From contig JAOAQZ010000029.1 of the NCBI GenBank assembly GCA_025210795.1, positions 62,001 to 126,000 of the forward strand: 64,000 bases of DNA, written 5' to 3'. Shown here in pieces: positions 1-8,327 of this stretch. Numbering within the stretch: the stretch's first letter is position 1; each line of letters begins with the position of its first letter. The notes under the pieces were generated by a model. That model was not told where the DNA came from. It did no database searches and saw only the letters and a list, made by a program, of their open reading frames with translations. The position numbers and the translations under genes were made by a program. Source of the DNA: Cohaesibacter sp. Its GTDB lineage: Bacteria; Pseudomonadota; Alphaproteobacteria; Rhizobiales; Cohaesibacteraceae.

Positions 1-2743
1 CATGCTGCATATAGGCGATGACGACCGGCATGGTGAAGTGATCGACCATTTTGGCAAGCTCGGCCACGCCTTTGGTATTGGCCGCGATCTGCGCTTTAAG
101 GTCAGCAATATTCTGGGTGATGTTGCGAACCGGATAAGGGTGATCGGTGAGGACGCGGGTCAGGTCTTCTTCCTGAAAGACGCCTTCTGCCACCAGTTTG
201 AGATTGTCGATGAGGATGCCTTCATCATTGATATTGGTGGCGCGCGGGGTCATGGAACCTGGAGCAGTGCCGCCGACATCGGCATGATGGCCGCGAGAGG
301 CGACCCAGAAGAGGATGTCCTTGTCGACATCATCAAAAACGGGGGTGACAACGGTGATATCAGGCAGATGGGTGCCGCCATTGTAAGGGGCATTGATGGC
401 AAAGACGTCGCCCGGCTTCACATTGCCCTTATTGTTGTTGATGATGCTTTCAACCGAGCGGTCCATGGAGCCAAGATGCACCGGCATGTGCGGGGCATTG
501 GCGATCAGGCGGCCTTTTCCGTCAAAGACTGCGCAAGAGAAATCAAGCCGCTCTTTGATATTGACCGAGTATGCCGTGTTTTGAAGGGTGACGCCCATTT
601 GCTCGGCAATGGACATGAAGAGATTGTTGAAAATCTCCAGCATCACCGGATCGGCGTCGGTGCCGATGGCTTCGGCCCGTGTTGCCTTGACAAGGCGCTT
701 GATAACAATGTGATCTTTTGCGGTGATCTGGGCTTGCCATTCCGGCTCGATCACGATGGTCTGGTGCGGCTCCATGATAAGGGCTGGACCGGTAACTGTC
801 TGACCGGGTGCGAGGGAGGCGCGCTTGAAAATTCTGATCTGGTGGGATCGCCCGCCGGAGAAGAATTCGCTCTCTTCGGTGGCGATGGCATCGCTTGAGG
901 TCAGGGCAAGGTCCGGCTCGATCAGATCAGAGCCGCCGCCAATGCTTTCCACTTCAATGGCTTCCACCACAATTTGTTTGCCTTCAAAGACAAAACCAAA
1001 CTGCTTTTTGTGAGCGTCTTCAAACTGGGCGATCATGGCACCCAAATCACCAAAGGCCACGGGCAGGGAGGTGTCTGTGCCGTCATAGCGCAAATGCAGG
1101 CGAGGGAAGTGCTTGGCCTCGTCCTCTGTGATGCCCTGCTTGGCAAGATCACCAATATTAAGGGCCTGAATGGAGCTGCGCTCGCTGTCGACCTCTCCTA
1201 GCAAATCCTCAGTTAGCGGCTTGATGATGGCTTTTTGCCGGTTGGCTGAAATGTCAGCAAGGCCCATGCCATAGGCAGAGAGAATGCCCGAGAAGGGGTG
1301 AACCATAACCGTGGACATGCCAAGGGCATCGGCGACAAGACAGGCATGCTGACCGCCAGCCCCACCAAAGCAGGTGAGGGCATAATCGGTGACATCATAG
1401 CCGCGCTGAACTGAAATTTTCTTGATGGCATTGGCCATATTCTCAACGGCGATGGCAAGGAAGCCGTCGGCAACTTCTTCTGGGCTGCGGCCATCGCCAA
1501 TTTGGTCGGCCATGTCCTGAAATGCCGCGCGGACAGCATCATAATCCAGTGGCTCATCCTGATTGGGGCCAAAGACATGAGGGAAATAATCGGGCTTGAG
1601 TTTGCCCACCATAATATTTGCGTCGGTCACGGCCAGTGGGCCTCCACGGCGATAGCCGCGCGGACCGGGATTGGCACCAGCGCTATCGGGGCCAACGCGG
1701 AAGCGGGAGCCATCATAGTGGAGAATTGAGCCGCCACCTGCTGCCACAGTGTGAATGCGCATCATCGGGGCGCGCATGCGGACACCTGCAACTTCTGTCT
1801 CAAAAGCTCGTTCATATTCACCGTCATAATGGGAGACATCGGTGGAGGTGCCGCCCATGTCAAACCCGATCATTTTAGAGAAGCCCGCCATTTCGGTGGT
1901 CTCAACGGCCCCCACAACGCCGCCAGCCGGGCCGGAGAGAATGGCATCCTTACCCTGAAACATGTCCGCTGCGGTAAGGCCGCCGGATGACTGCATGAAC
2001 ATCAATTTGCAATCAGTGCCTGCAGCCCCAAGCTCGCTTGAGACCTGCTCGACATAGCGGCGCAGGATGGGAGAGAGATAGGCATCCACCACAGTGGTAT
2101 CACCGCGCCCCACCAGTTTGATGAGCGGGGAGACCTGATGGGAGACAGAGATTTGGGAAAAGCCGATGTCGCGGCAGATGTGCGCTACTTTTTCTTCATG
2201 CTCGGTATAGCGATAGGCATGCATAAAGGCGATGGCAACGGCATGAATGCCCTTGTCAAAAGCGGCTTGCAGCTGTGGCCGCAAGGCTTCTGCGTCCAGA
2301 GGGATTTCGACAGTGCCGTCGGCCATGAAGCGCTCTTCTGCCTCGATCACTTCTTCATAAAGCAATTCGGGGAGAATGATTTCTTTGGCAAAAATCTCAG
2401 GGCGCGCCTGATAACCGATGCGCAGGGCGTCTTTAAAGCCTTTGGTGGTGACAAACAGGGTCCGGTCGCCTTTGCGCTCCAACAGGGCATTGGTGGCAAC
2501 GGTGGTGCCCATCTTGACCGTGGCAATTTGCTGGGCGGGGATTTTTTCGCCTTTGGCGATGCCCATCAGATCACGAATGCCCTGAATGGCGGCATCCTTA
2601 TAGCTTTCGGGATTTTCGGACAGGACCTTATGGGGATGGATTGTGCCATTAGGGGCGCGGGCGACGATATCGGTGAATGTGCCACCGCGATCAATCCAGA
2701 AATCCCATTTGCCGCTGGTTTGGCTCTTGGCTTGATTGGTCAT
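1..2743 (-). CDS. 5-oxoprolinase / hydantoinase A-B fusion, partial (3' end beyond the window)
   Basis: ATP-dependent ring-opening enzyme of the oxoprolinase family: 5-oxoproline to glutamate, or a related hydantoin. The start at 2743 has a good AAGGAG ribosome site. The N-terminus reads [15 protein letters not shown], the phosphate-binding motif of HyuA-type domains, followed about 70 residues in by [20 protein letters not shown] translated both ends of the frame (2743 downward, and 60 to 1) and they are in one phase. At the left edge it reads [16 protein letters not shown], typical of the start of the HyuB half. About 914 codons are visible of the roughly 1200 usual for the fused enzyme, so the C-terminus is cut off by the window. 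It is transcribed divergently from the regulator at 2933. The substrate cannot be told from sequence; N-methylhydantoinase is the main alternative. Confidence 0.9.
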   Translation of the reverse strand, partial: MTNQAKSQTSGKWDFWIDRGGTFTDIVARAPNGTIHPHKVLSENPESYKDAAIQGIRDLMGIAKGEKIPAQQIATVKMGTTVATNALLERKGDRTLFVTTKGFKDALRIGYQARPEIFAKEIILPELLYEEVIEAEERFMADGTVEIPLDAEALRPQLQAAFDKGIHAVAIAFMHAYRYTEHEEKVAHICRDIGFSQISVSHQVSPLIKLVGRGDTTVVDAYLSPILRRYVEQVSSELGAAGTDCKLMFMQSSGGLTAADMFQGKDAILSGPAGGVVGAVETTEMAGFSKMIGFDMGGTSTDVSHYDGEYERAFETEVAGVRMRAPMMRIHTVAAGGGSILHYDGSRFRVGPDSAGANPGPRGYRRGGPLAVTDANIMVGKLKPDYFPHVFGPNQDEPLDYDAVRAAFQDMADQIGDGRSPEEVADGFLAIAVENMANAIKKISVQRGYDVTDYALTCFGGAGGQHACLVADALGMSTVMVHPFSGILSAYGMGLADISANRQKAIIKPLTEDLLGEVDSERSSIQALNIGDLAKQGITEDEAKHFPRLHLRYDGTDTSLPVAFGDLGAMIAQFEDAHKKQFGFVFEGKQIVVEAIEVESIGGGSDLIEPDLALTSSDAIATEESEFFSGGRSHQIRIFKRASLAPGQTVTGPALIMEPHQTIVIEPEWQAQITAKDHIVIKRLVKATRAEAIGTDADPVMLEIFNNLFMSIAEQMGVTLQNTAYSVNIKERLDFSCAVFDGKGRLIANAPHMPVHLGSMDRSVESIINNNKGNVKPGDVFAINAPYNGGTHLPDITVVTPVFDDVDKDILFWVASRGHHADVGGTAPGSMTPRATNINDEGILIDNLKLVAEGVFQEEDLTRVLTDHPYPVRNITQNIADLKAQIAANTKGVAELAKMVDHFTMPVVIAYMQH

Positions 2744-2836
2744 GCCCTGCTCCTTAATGCTGCGTTTTTTGGTATGCGCATGTGTGCCATGGATGTGTGA
2801 TTGGATGAAAGAAACCATATCACATGCCTTACGTCA

Positions 2837-2856
2837 ACATTTTGTCGATAAAATGT
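2837..2856. promoter_or_regulatory. 20-bp near-palindrome, candidate operator in the divergent promoter region
   Basis: ACATTTTGTCGATAAAATGT has perfect 7-bp arms (ACATTTT/AAAATGT) around a nearly symmetric centre. TGTCGAT is also repeated directly at 2843-2849 and 2854-2860. It lies in the 189-bp gap between the divergently transcribed oxoprolinase and winged-helix regulator, where an operator of the regulator would be expected. Function is inferred from symmetry and position. Confidence 0.5.
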
Positions 2857-2932
2857 CGATGAAATATATCTTGATGAAATCAATTACGCATGCGACAACT
2901 CCTTATATCACGAATGCTGAGGGAAATGGACC

Positions 2933-3499
2933 ATGTCTGATCAGGCTGATCGCAACAAAAAAGCCCAATCCGCTGCTGGCCCGCAGGATGCTGCGGGCGT
3001 GGGGCCTGTGGTCTCGGCCTCTCATCTGGCGGATGGGGAAAAACCGGCCTTGTCCGAGGTGGAAATGGCCCTTTCTATGTGCGGTAATGGGTTTCATCGC
3101 TGGATCACGCGCTGCACCACAGCCGCTGGGGGGCATGATCTTGGTGCCTTGGATGTGCTGGTTTTGCATTCGGTCAATCACCGCGGTCGCCCGAAGAAGC
3201 TGGCGGATCTGTGCCTCATTCTCAATATTGAAGACACCCATACGGTCAATTATGCGCTTAAAAAACTTCAAGGGCAGGGGCTGATTGAAAGCTCTCGGCA
3301 GGGCAAGGAAAAACAGGTCTCCATTACCGAGGCAGGAGAGGCGCTTTGCTTGCGTTATAAGGAAGTGCGCGAGGCTTTGCTGTTCAAAGCCGTGGATGAT
3401 GTGGGGTTGAGCGAGGAAGATTTGAGCCGCGTTGCAGCCCTGCTGCGCTCTTTGTCCGGCCAATATGATCAGGCCGCGCGGGCGGCGGCGTCTTTGTGA
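2933..3499 (+). CDS. Winged-helix (MarR-like) transcriptional regulator
   Basis: A 188-residue predicted DNA-binding protein. After a low-complexity N-terminal tail of about 40 residues comes a helical segment, then a winged-helix core: a helix-turn-helix around residues 85-115 (KKLADLCLILNIEDTHTVNYALKKL) and a wing with LIESSRQGKEKQVSITEAGEAL, the usual MarR layout. It belongs with the predicted MarR-type HTH regulators common in alphaproteobacteria. The start follows a GAGGGA-like site. It is divergent from the oxoprolinase gene, which suggests local control of that gene and of itself. No ligand-binding residues are recognisable. Confidence 0.75.
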   Translation: MSDQADRNKKAQSAAGPQDAAGVGPVVSASHLADGEKPALSEVEMALSMCGNGFHRWITRCTTAAGGHDLGALDVLVLHSVNHRGRPKKLADLCLILNIEDTHTVNYALKKLQGQGLIESSRQGKEKQVSITEAGEALCLRYKEVREALLFKAVDDVGLSEEDLSRVAALLRSLSGQYDQAARAAASL

Positions 3500-3621
3500 T
3501 GAGCGGTTTGTTCTGTTTTGGCTGCTGCGGTAAAGACTTTTCGTTTCAACCCTCGAAATCCGTCACAGACTCACCTAGATTGAAGCGGATACCAGCTCGT
3601 CAGGCAAAGATTGGGGCAATA

Positions 3622-4332
3622 ATGGGCATCTGGAGCCAGATTGGCACTCTTATAGATGATATTCGGCAAAGTGAGCTGCTTTCAACCTTTGTTGAGAAGC
3701 TGACCGCGACCGTGCGCGGCCTTGGTGCCGGGCTCGACCGGCGTCAACTGACCTTTACCATGGCGATGATTGCCCTGTCCGCCAAAATGGCCAAGGCCGA
3801 TGGTGTGGTCACCCAGGACGAAATTACCGCCTTTCGCGATTTGTTCGAAATTCCTGCCGGTGAAGAGCGCAATGTGACGCGGCTCTTTAATCTCGCCAAG
3901 CAGGATGTGGCAGGCTATGAGGCCTATGCTACCCAGATCGCCAAGCTCTATGAAGCCGAGCGCGACATTTTGGAAGATATTGTCGATGGCCTTTTTCATA
4001 TTGCCAAGGCAGACGGGGTGCTACATTCAAGCGAGCTTGCTTATCTTGAGCATGTGGGCGAGATTTTCGGCATTTCCGAGCGCTGCTTTGAGCGGATCAA
4101 AATGTGCCATGTGGATGCGGGGGAGCAAGACCCCTATACCATTCTGGACGCCGAGCGGAGCTGGTCAGACACGGAAATCAAAAGCCATTACCGCAAGCTG
4201 GTGCGTGAGAATCATCCAGACCGGTTGATCGCACGTGGTGTTCCGGAAGAGTTTGTACGGATTGCCAATGACAAACTGGCTGCGATAAACCATGCATGGT
4301 CAATGGTTGAGTTGGAACGAGGACTGAAATAA
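3622..4332 (+). CDS. TerB (tellurite-resistance-like) plus DnaJ domain protein, DjlA-like
   Basis: A 236-residue cytosolic protein. Residues about 40-150 form a TerB-type helical domain with two acidic motifs (AKADGVVTQDEI and AKADGVLHSSEL). The C-terminal 65 residues are a J domain with the key HPD in YRKLVRENHPDRL, so it can stimulate an Hsp70 ATPase. DjlA of enterobacteria has the same pairing but an N-terminal membrane anchor, which is missing here. I chose ATG 3622 because translation matches the family from MGIWSQIG; an open frame extends upstream to 3496 but looks non-coding. The stop overlaps the amidase start by one base (TAATG), implying translational coupling. Confidence 0.82.
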   Translation: MGIWSQIGTLIDDIRQSELLSTFVEKLTATVRGLGAGLDRRQLTFTMAMIALSAKMAKADGVVTQDEITAFRDLFEIPAGEERNVTRLFNLAKQDVAGYEAYATQIAKLYEAERDILEDIVDGLFHIAKADGVLHSSELAYLEHVGEIFGISERCFERIKMCHVDAGEQDPYTILDAERSWSDTEIKSHYRKLVRENHPDRLIARGVPEEFVRIANDKLAAINHAWSMVELERGLK

Positions 4333-5072
4333 TGCAATGTGACAGTGCGTGTGCGCGCCAGATGCGGCCGTCTCCCAATTTTGATGAGCGGGCCGAGGGG
4401 CGGGCGATTGATTGCCTGATCCTGCATTATACGGCGGTTGAGGGGGACGATGAAGCGCTTGATTGGCTTTGCAATGAAGACAGTCAGGTCTCAGCCCATT
4501 ATTATATCCATCGTGATGGCTCGATTGACCAGCTGGTCGCCGAGGAAAAGCGGGCGTGGCATGCCGGTCTTTCCTTCTGGAAGGGGGAAGAGCATATCAA
4601 TCACAGCTCCATCGGGATTGAAATCTCTAATACTGGCTCCGAGCCTTTTCCAAAAGCGCAGATTGATGCGGTGATTGCCCTTTGTAAGGATATTGCTGAG
4701 CGGCACAAGATACCGGCCCATCGGGTGCTGGGGCATTCTGATATTTCGCCTGGCCGCAAGATTGACCCCGGGACATTCTTTCCATGGGATCAGCTCGCTG
4801 CCTCTGGTGTCGGTCACTGGATTGCGCCGGAGCCAATTGCCGGAGGTCGCTTTTTTCAGCTTGGGGATGAGGGACAGCCCATTCAGGCGCTGCAAAGCAT
4901 GCTTGCCATTTATGGCTACAAGCTTGAGGTAACCGGTGTGTTTGATAAGCAAACCGAAACGGTTGTCAAAGCCTTCCAGCTGCATTTCAGGCCGGAAAAA
5001 GTGGATGGTGTTGCAGACAGTTCCACAATCACCACCCTTTATAAGTTAAGCTCTTCCTTACCTGAGCTTTAG
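4332..5072 (+). CDS. N-acetylmuramoyl-L-alanine amidase (AmpD/AmiD-like, amidase_2 plus PG-binding domain)
   Basis: A 246-residue zinc amidase that cuts the bond between MurNAc and the L-Ala of the stem peptide. Visible family features are the zinc ligands His32 (CLILHYTA), His135 (LGHSDISPGRKIDPG) and Asp145, and the conserved SAHYYIHRDGSI and GIEI segments. Residues from about 172 form a C-terminal peptidoglycan-binding helical domain (LGDEGQPIQALQSMLAIYGY). No signal peptide is evident, which fits cytoplasmic muropeptide recycling like AmpD, although the added wall-binding domain is more like AmiD. Its start overlaps the preceding J-domain gene. The position upstream of rnpB and the dcw cluster fits a cell-wall role. 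Confidence 0.88.
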   Translation: MQCDSACARQMRPSPNFDERAEGRAIDCLILHYTAVEGDDEALDWLCNEDSQVSAHYYIHRDGSIDQLVAEEKRAWHAGLSFWKGEEHINHSSIGIEISNTGSEPFPKAQIDAVIALCKDIAERHKIPAHRVLGHSDISPGRKIDPGTFFPWDQLAASGVGHWIAPEPIAGGRFFQLGDEGQPIQALQSMLAIYGYKLEVTGVFDKQTETVVKAFQLHFRPEKVDGVADSSTITTLYKLSSSLPEL

Positions 5073-5116
5073 GACCCAGGCTTTAGGGCTCAAACTTTAG
5101 GGGCCTGAGCTTTAGG
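5067..5116. repeat. Four imperfect 14-bp tandem units sharing CTTTAGG
   Basis: CTTTAGG occurs at 5067, 5081, 5095 and 5110, spaced 14, 14 and 15 bp. The amidase stop codon lies in the first copy, and the rest is 3' untranslated DNA. This looks like a small slipped-strand expansion. No function is evident. Confidence 0.75.
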
Positions 5117-5126
5117 AGTTTGCCTG

Positions 5127-5155
5127 TTCGCGGATTGGGGAGATCAATCCGCGAA
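5127..5155. terminator. Strong hairpin between convergent genes
   Basis: TTCGCGGATTG (5127-5137) pairs perfectly with CAATCCGCGAA (5145-5155) around a 7-base loop. It separates the plus-strand amidase from the minus-strand flavoprotein and ends 3 bp from the latter's stop codon. There is no T-run on either side, so it could be a bidirectional terminator or a stabilising 3' hairpin. Confidence 0.5.
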
Positions 5156-5157
5156 GG

Positions 5158-5814
5158 CTAGGCGCTGCGATTGGTCAGCTTCTTGATGCTTTCGGCCACG
5201 GGAATGCCGTCTTTTAAGCGGCAATCATTGATGGCGGGGCCGAAGGCGGTACTGATCGGCACGATGCCTGCCCAGTGATCCAGTACATAATCTTCCTCGT
5301 CATCAATCGGCATGCCGGTACGGGCTTTGGCTGCGGCCTGTTCGATGGTCACGGCAATGACGGTGGTTGCGTTGGCTTCCTTTTGTGTCATGTCCCGACA
5401 TTCATCCCAGCGCCCCGGGGCCAGATGATCGGTGATGGCGACCAGAGCGTCATATTTCTCCTGCTCGTCATCCACCAGCCGTGCGGTGCCGTGGATATTG
5501 ACCGAGCGGAAGTTCATGGAATGGTGAAAGGCCGAACGCCCCAGAACCAACCCGTCGACAAGGGTGACATTGAGGCAGGCGGGAATGCCCTGCTTGAGCT
5601 GCTTTAGCAACCGTGTCGCTTTGGCCCCGTGAATATAGATCTGGTCTTTGATGCGCCCGTAAACCATCGGCAGGACGATAGGCTGGCCCTCTTGCACAAA
5701 GGCGACATGGGCAACCAGTCCTTCATCGAGAATGGCATGGATGGTTGCCTCATCATAACTGGCGCGTTTGGCAACTCTGACTTTGTTGAGTTTTGTGACA
5801 GGAAGCTGGTCCAT
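5158..5814 (-). CDS. Pyridoxamine 5'-phosphate oxidase-related flavin-binding protein
   Basis: A 218-residue FMN-binding split-barrel protein of the Pyridox_ox_2 type. Recognisable segments are RASYDEATIHAILDEGLVAHVAFV at the N-terminus, then PIVLPMVYGRIKDQIYIHGAKATRLLKQL and SMNFRSVNIHGTARLVDD. The enzyme activity in this subfamily is generally unproven; it is often linked to vitamin B6 or to flavin reduction. It is divergent from a MocR regulator at 5919. That pairing is frequent and suggests the regulator controls this gene and may sense a pyridoxal phosphate-type signal. The start at 5814 gives MDQLPVTKLNKVRVAKRASYD; a GGACCG-like site lies upstream but is weak. Confidence 0.8.
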   Translation of the reverse strand: MDQLPVTKLNKVRVAKRASYDEATIHAILDEGLVAHVAFVQEGQPIVLPMVYGRIKDQIYIHGAKATRLLKQLKQGIPACLNVTLVDGLVLGRSAFHHSMNFRSVNIHGTARLVDDEQEKYDALVAITDHLAPGRWDECRDMTQKEANATTVIAVTIEQAAAKARTGMPIDDEEDYVLDHWAGIVPISTAFGPAINDCRLKDGIPVAESIKKLTNRSA

Positions 5815-5840
5815 CTTGCGGTCCTTTTCGGGGCATCTGT

Positions 5841-5895
5841 ATTGGTCTTCATTGGCTTTACAAATATCTAAAAAACTCTTTTAATGAAGAGCCAA
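5841..5895. promoter_or_regulatory. Inverted repeat pair in the MocR divergent promoter
   Basis: ATTGGTCTTCATT (5841-5853) and AATGAAGAGCCAA (5883-5895) are inverted copies of a TTGG-(1-2)-CTTCATT element separated by 29 bp. They lie in the 104-bp gap between the flavoprotein and mocR genes. MocR proteins are known to bind repeated sites in such divergent regions, so these are candidate operator halves. Confidence 0.45.
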
Positions 5896-5918
5896 AACAA
5901 GATTTATGGTGGAGCCAA

Positions 5919-7406
5919 ATGCTGCTTGCGGGGCATGTGTCGCTGGATCGGGATGGAGAGGTTGCTCTGTCGCGACAGGTTTATGGGCAAATTCGAGGAC
6001 TGATCGAGCAAGGGCGCTTGAGTGCGGGCGTGAGGCTTCCGACCAGCCGCACTCTTGCCAAGGATTTAAAAGTTGGCCGCAACACTGTGATGTCGGCCTA
6101 TGAACAATTGGTCATGGAAGGCTTTCTGGAGGCTGACGGGCGGCGCGGTACACGGGTGAGCGAGGCCAGTCGTGGCTTTGAGGGGCATGGCTCTGGCGAT
6201 ATCCGGGATGGTGACGGGAAAGGGGAGACTGCGAGCCCCCGTCTGTCTGTTCAGGCCCTTGAGATGATGCAAATTCGCCGCCGCGAACAGCCTGCCTTTC
6301 ATAGCTTTCAGCCCGGTTTGCCTGAACTTCGCAGCTTTCCTCATGATTTGTGGGCTCGGCACTTAAGGCGTGCTGCCCGGCAGATGCAGCTTTATCCTGA
6401 TATGGGGGGCTATGCCCATTATTCCGGCTTGCCTGCCCTGCAGGAAGCAATCATTGAGCATGCCCGCCTTGCGCGCGGTGTGGTGGCTGAGCCTGAACAG
6501 GTGGTTGTTCTGTCGTCCGCTCAGGCAGCGCTTGATCTGGTCTCGCGGCTTTTGCTCAATATAGGGGACCCCGCCATGATGGAGGAGCCGGGCTATAGCG
6601 GGGTTTTGGCATCGCTTAAAGGGGTGCAGGCGGATATGTATCCCATTGTGCTGGATGAAGAGGCTCCTTTTTCTCAATTGCCAAAGAGTGCAGCACCCAA
6701 GCTGATTTATGTGACACCCTCTCACCAGTTTCCCACTGGGCGGCTGATGGGGCTCGATGAGCGTTTAGCGCTTTTGAAATATGCCAGCCAGTGTGACAGC
6801 TATGTGCTGGAAGATGATTATGACAGCGAATTTCATTTCAAAGGCACGCCCATTTCCAGCTTGCAAGGGCTCGACCGGCAGGAGAGGGTCATTTATATGG
6901 GCACCTTTTCCAAATCCCTCATGCCTGCTTTGCATGCAGCCTATTTGATTATGCCGCCCAAACTGGTCAATCCAACGCTTGCCATGCATCGCAATGTTGG
7001 CTCTGCACCGGCGCTTGTTTTGCAACTGGCCTTAGCCAGCTTTATGCAAGAAGGGCAGTTTCGTGCCCATATCCGCCAGATGTGTATGCTCTATCAGGAG
7101 CGGCAGGATGGGCTGGTCAGTGCATTGGAGCGCTATTGCGCAAAGACGCTTATTCCCATGCCGCAAGACGGGGGCATTCAGTTGCTGGCCATGCTTAGTG
7201 ATCACACCAAGGCCATGGGCTGGGATGATCAGAGCCTGTCGCATTACTTGCGCAGCCATGGTATTGAAAATAGCCCCTTGAGCGGCTTTTACTGGACCAA
7301 GGATGTGCCGCGCCGACAGGGGCTGTTTTTTGGACATGCTGCTTCTGATCTCAAAGAGATTGATCATCAGGTTCGCCAGATGGCGGCTCTTATTCAGCCT
7401 CGCTAA
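5919..7406 (+). CDS. MocR/PdxR-type GntR regulator with aminotransferase-like domain
   Basis: A 495-residue chimeric regulator. The N-terminal GntR winged helix (about residues 10-80) contains LSRQVYGQIRGLIEQGRL and LPTSRTLAKDLKVGRNTVMSAYEQL. It is followed by a fold-type I aminotransferase domain from about residue 115, with YVLEDDYDSEFHF and the pyridoxal phosphate Schiff-base lysine Lys332 in GTFSKSLMPALHAAYL. Such proteins sense PLP or an amino compound and act as transcription factors. The ATG at 5919 has GGAG eight bases upstream; a competing ATG at 5906 is in another frame. It is divergent from the Pyridox_ox_2 gene, its likely target. Confidence 0.88.
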   Translation: MLLAGHVSLDRDGEVALSRQVYGQIRGLIEQGRLSAGVRLPTSRTLAKDLKVGRNTVMSAYEQLVMEGFLEADGRRGTRVSEASRGFEGHGSGDIRDGDGKGETASPRLSVQALEMMQIRRREQPAFHSFQPGLPELRSFPHDLWARHLRRAARQMQLYPDMGGYAHYSGLPALQEAIIEHARLARGVVAEPEQVVVLSSAQAALDLVSRLLLNIGDPAMMEEPGYSGVLASLKGVQADMYPIVLDEEAPFSQLPKSAAPKLIYVTPSHQFPTGRLMGLDERLALLKYASQCDSYVLEDDYDSEFHFKGTPISSLQGLDRQERVIYMGTFSKSLMPALHAAYLIMPPKLVNPTLAMHRNVGSAPALVLQLALASFMQEGQFRAHIRQMCMLYQERQDGLVSALERYCAKTLIPMPQDGGIQLLAMLSDHTKAMGWDDQSLSHYLRSHGIENSPLSGFYWTKDVPRRQGLFFGHAASDLKEIDHQVRQMAALIQPR

Positions 7407-7498
7407 GTGGCTCTTGATCCTGAGACGGAAGGGGAATGGGATGTATTTGCCTGCGCTTTGGGCTTGACCCCGCCTTTGGAAAAGCCTACCTCCAAGGG

Positions 7499-7888
7499 AC
7501 CAGTCGGTCGGACAGCCGCTCCGGTGTCGCGAAAGCAATCCGGGGAGGAAAGTCCGGGCTCCATGAAAGCACGGTGCCGGGTAACGCCCGGCGGAGGCGA
7601 CTCTAGGGAAAGTGCCACAGAAAGCAAACCACCCGGACATGTCCGGGAAAGGGTGAAAGGGTGAGGTAAGAGCTCACCGCGCGGCCAGCAATGGAAGCGG
7701 CATGGTAAACCCCACCGGGAGCAAGACCGAATAGGGATGACGTGGTATCTGGCTTGCCAGGTCCGACCTGCTTTCAGGTTAGTCATCCGGGTTGGTTGCT
7801 AGAGGCCTGTAGCAATGCAGGTCCCAGATGAATGGCTGTCGCGCAAGAATTCTTGCCATACAAAACCCGGCTTACAGACCGACTGGTA
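7499..7888 (+). ncRNA. rnpB: RNase P RNA, type A
   Basis: Catalytic RNA of RNase P, which removes tRNA 5' leaders. Diagnostic conserved blocks are GGAGGAAAGTCCGGGCTCC near the 5' end (about 7542-7562), GAGGGTAA/AGGGTGAAAGG-like central segments, and near the 3' end AGAGGCCTGTAGCAATGCAG and ACAAAACCCGGCTTACAGACC. The terminal helix P1 forms between CCAGTCGGTC at the 5' end (about 7500) and GACCGACTGG (7877-7886). About 390 nt is normal for the type A RNA. The ends are estimated from the P1 stem and may be off by a few bases. Confidence 0.95.
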
Positions 7889-8327
7889 TTTCTTCATTTT
7901 TCGCAATTGGTTTGGGCCGCTGTTTTTCTGGCGCGCCAATTCTTTTTCTCTTCCATTTTTTCGCGCGTTCCTTGTGCTTTTCTTTGGCAGCTCCGGTGGG
8001 CCGGATCATTTCGCCTGTGATGAAATTACAGCCGATGCCCACAGGGGCAAAAATTCTCTTAAATCCAACTCCGGCCTCCCATGGATATAACGCTTTGTTA
8101 AGCATGTATTTTTTACAATTGGCAAAGTGATGGAGGGAATTTTGACCCATGAGAATCCATTGACGCCCATAAGATCCCATGTTATCCCAAATATATCCAA
8201 TTTCACTCTTATGAGGGGTGAGAGGAATTGTGTCTTTAGAAATGACCTGACATTTGGTGATTGCTTGTGGCGGGCGACACCGGATTTAGGGCGATTGCCA
8301 GTTGTGTAGTTGCTGAGGCGAGGCTTG
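7889..8327 (+). other. Intergenic region between rnpB and mraZ
   Basis: A 439-bp region without a convincing gene. It holds a small hairpin TGCCC-acag-GGGCA followed by AAAAATTC near 8036, then the MraZ box array (8146-8199) and the mraZ leader. Several short open frames cross it on both strands but have no family features. A TTAA at 8098 starts an incomplete CtrA-like site (TTAA-N7-TTTT). Confidence 0.7.
8146..8199 (-). promoter_or_regulatory. MraZ operator: six TGGG/TGGA boxes with exact 10-bp period
   Basis: On the minus strand TGGG occurs at 8186-8189, 8176-8179, 8166-8169 and 8146-8149, and TGGA at 8196-8199 and 8156-8159. All six share one 10-bp register, so one face of the helix is marked. 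MraZ is known to bind TGGGN repeats with 5-bp spacers in front of its own operon in E. coli. The array lies 129 bp upstream of mraZ, so it is very likely the autoregulatory operator of the dcw cluster. Confidence 0.8.

Noticed and set aside
2..898. Long plus-strand open frame (about 298 codons), and another at 2138-2800
   Set aside because: They lie antisense to the 5-oxoprolinase gene, have no family features, and mirror its codon bias.
8098..8112. Possible CtrA site upstream of mraZ (TTAA-N7-TTTT)
   Set aside because: Only one half matches the consensus; too weak to list as a site.
7872..8180. Minus-strand frame of 102 codons with a Lys/Arg-rich end between rnpB and mraZ
   Set aside because: It overlaps the end of rnpB and the MraZ boxes, has no family features, and the basic stretch mirrors a pyrimidine-rich region.
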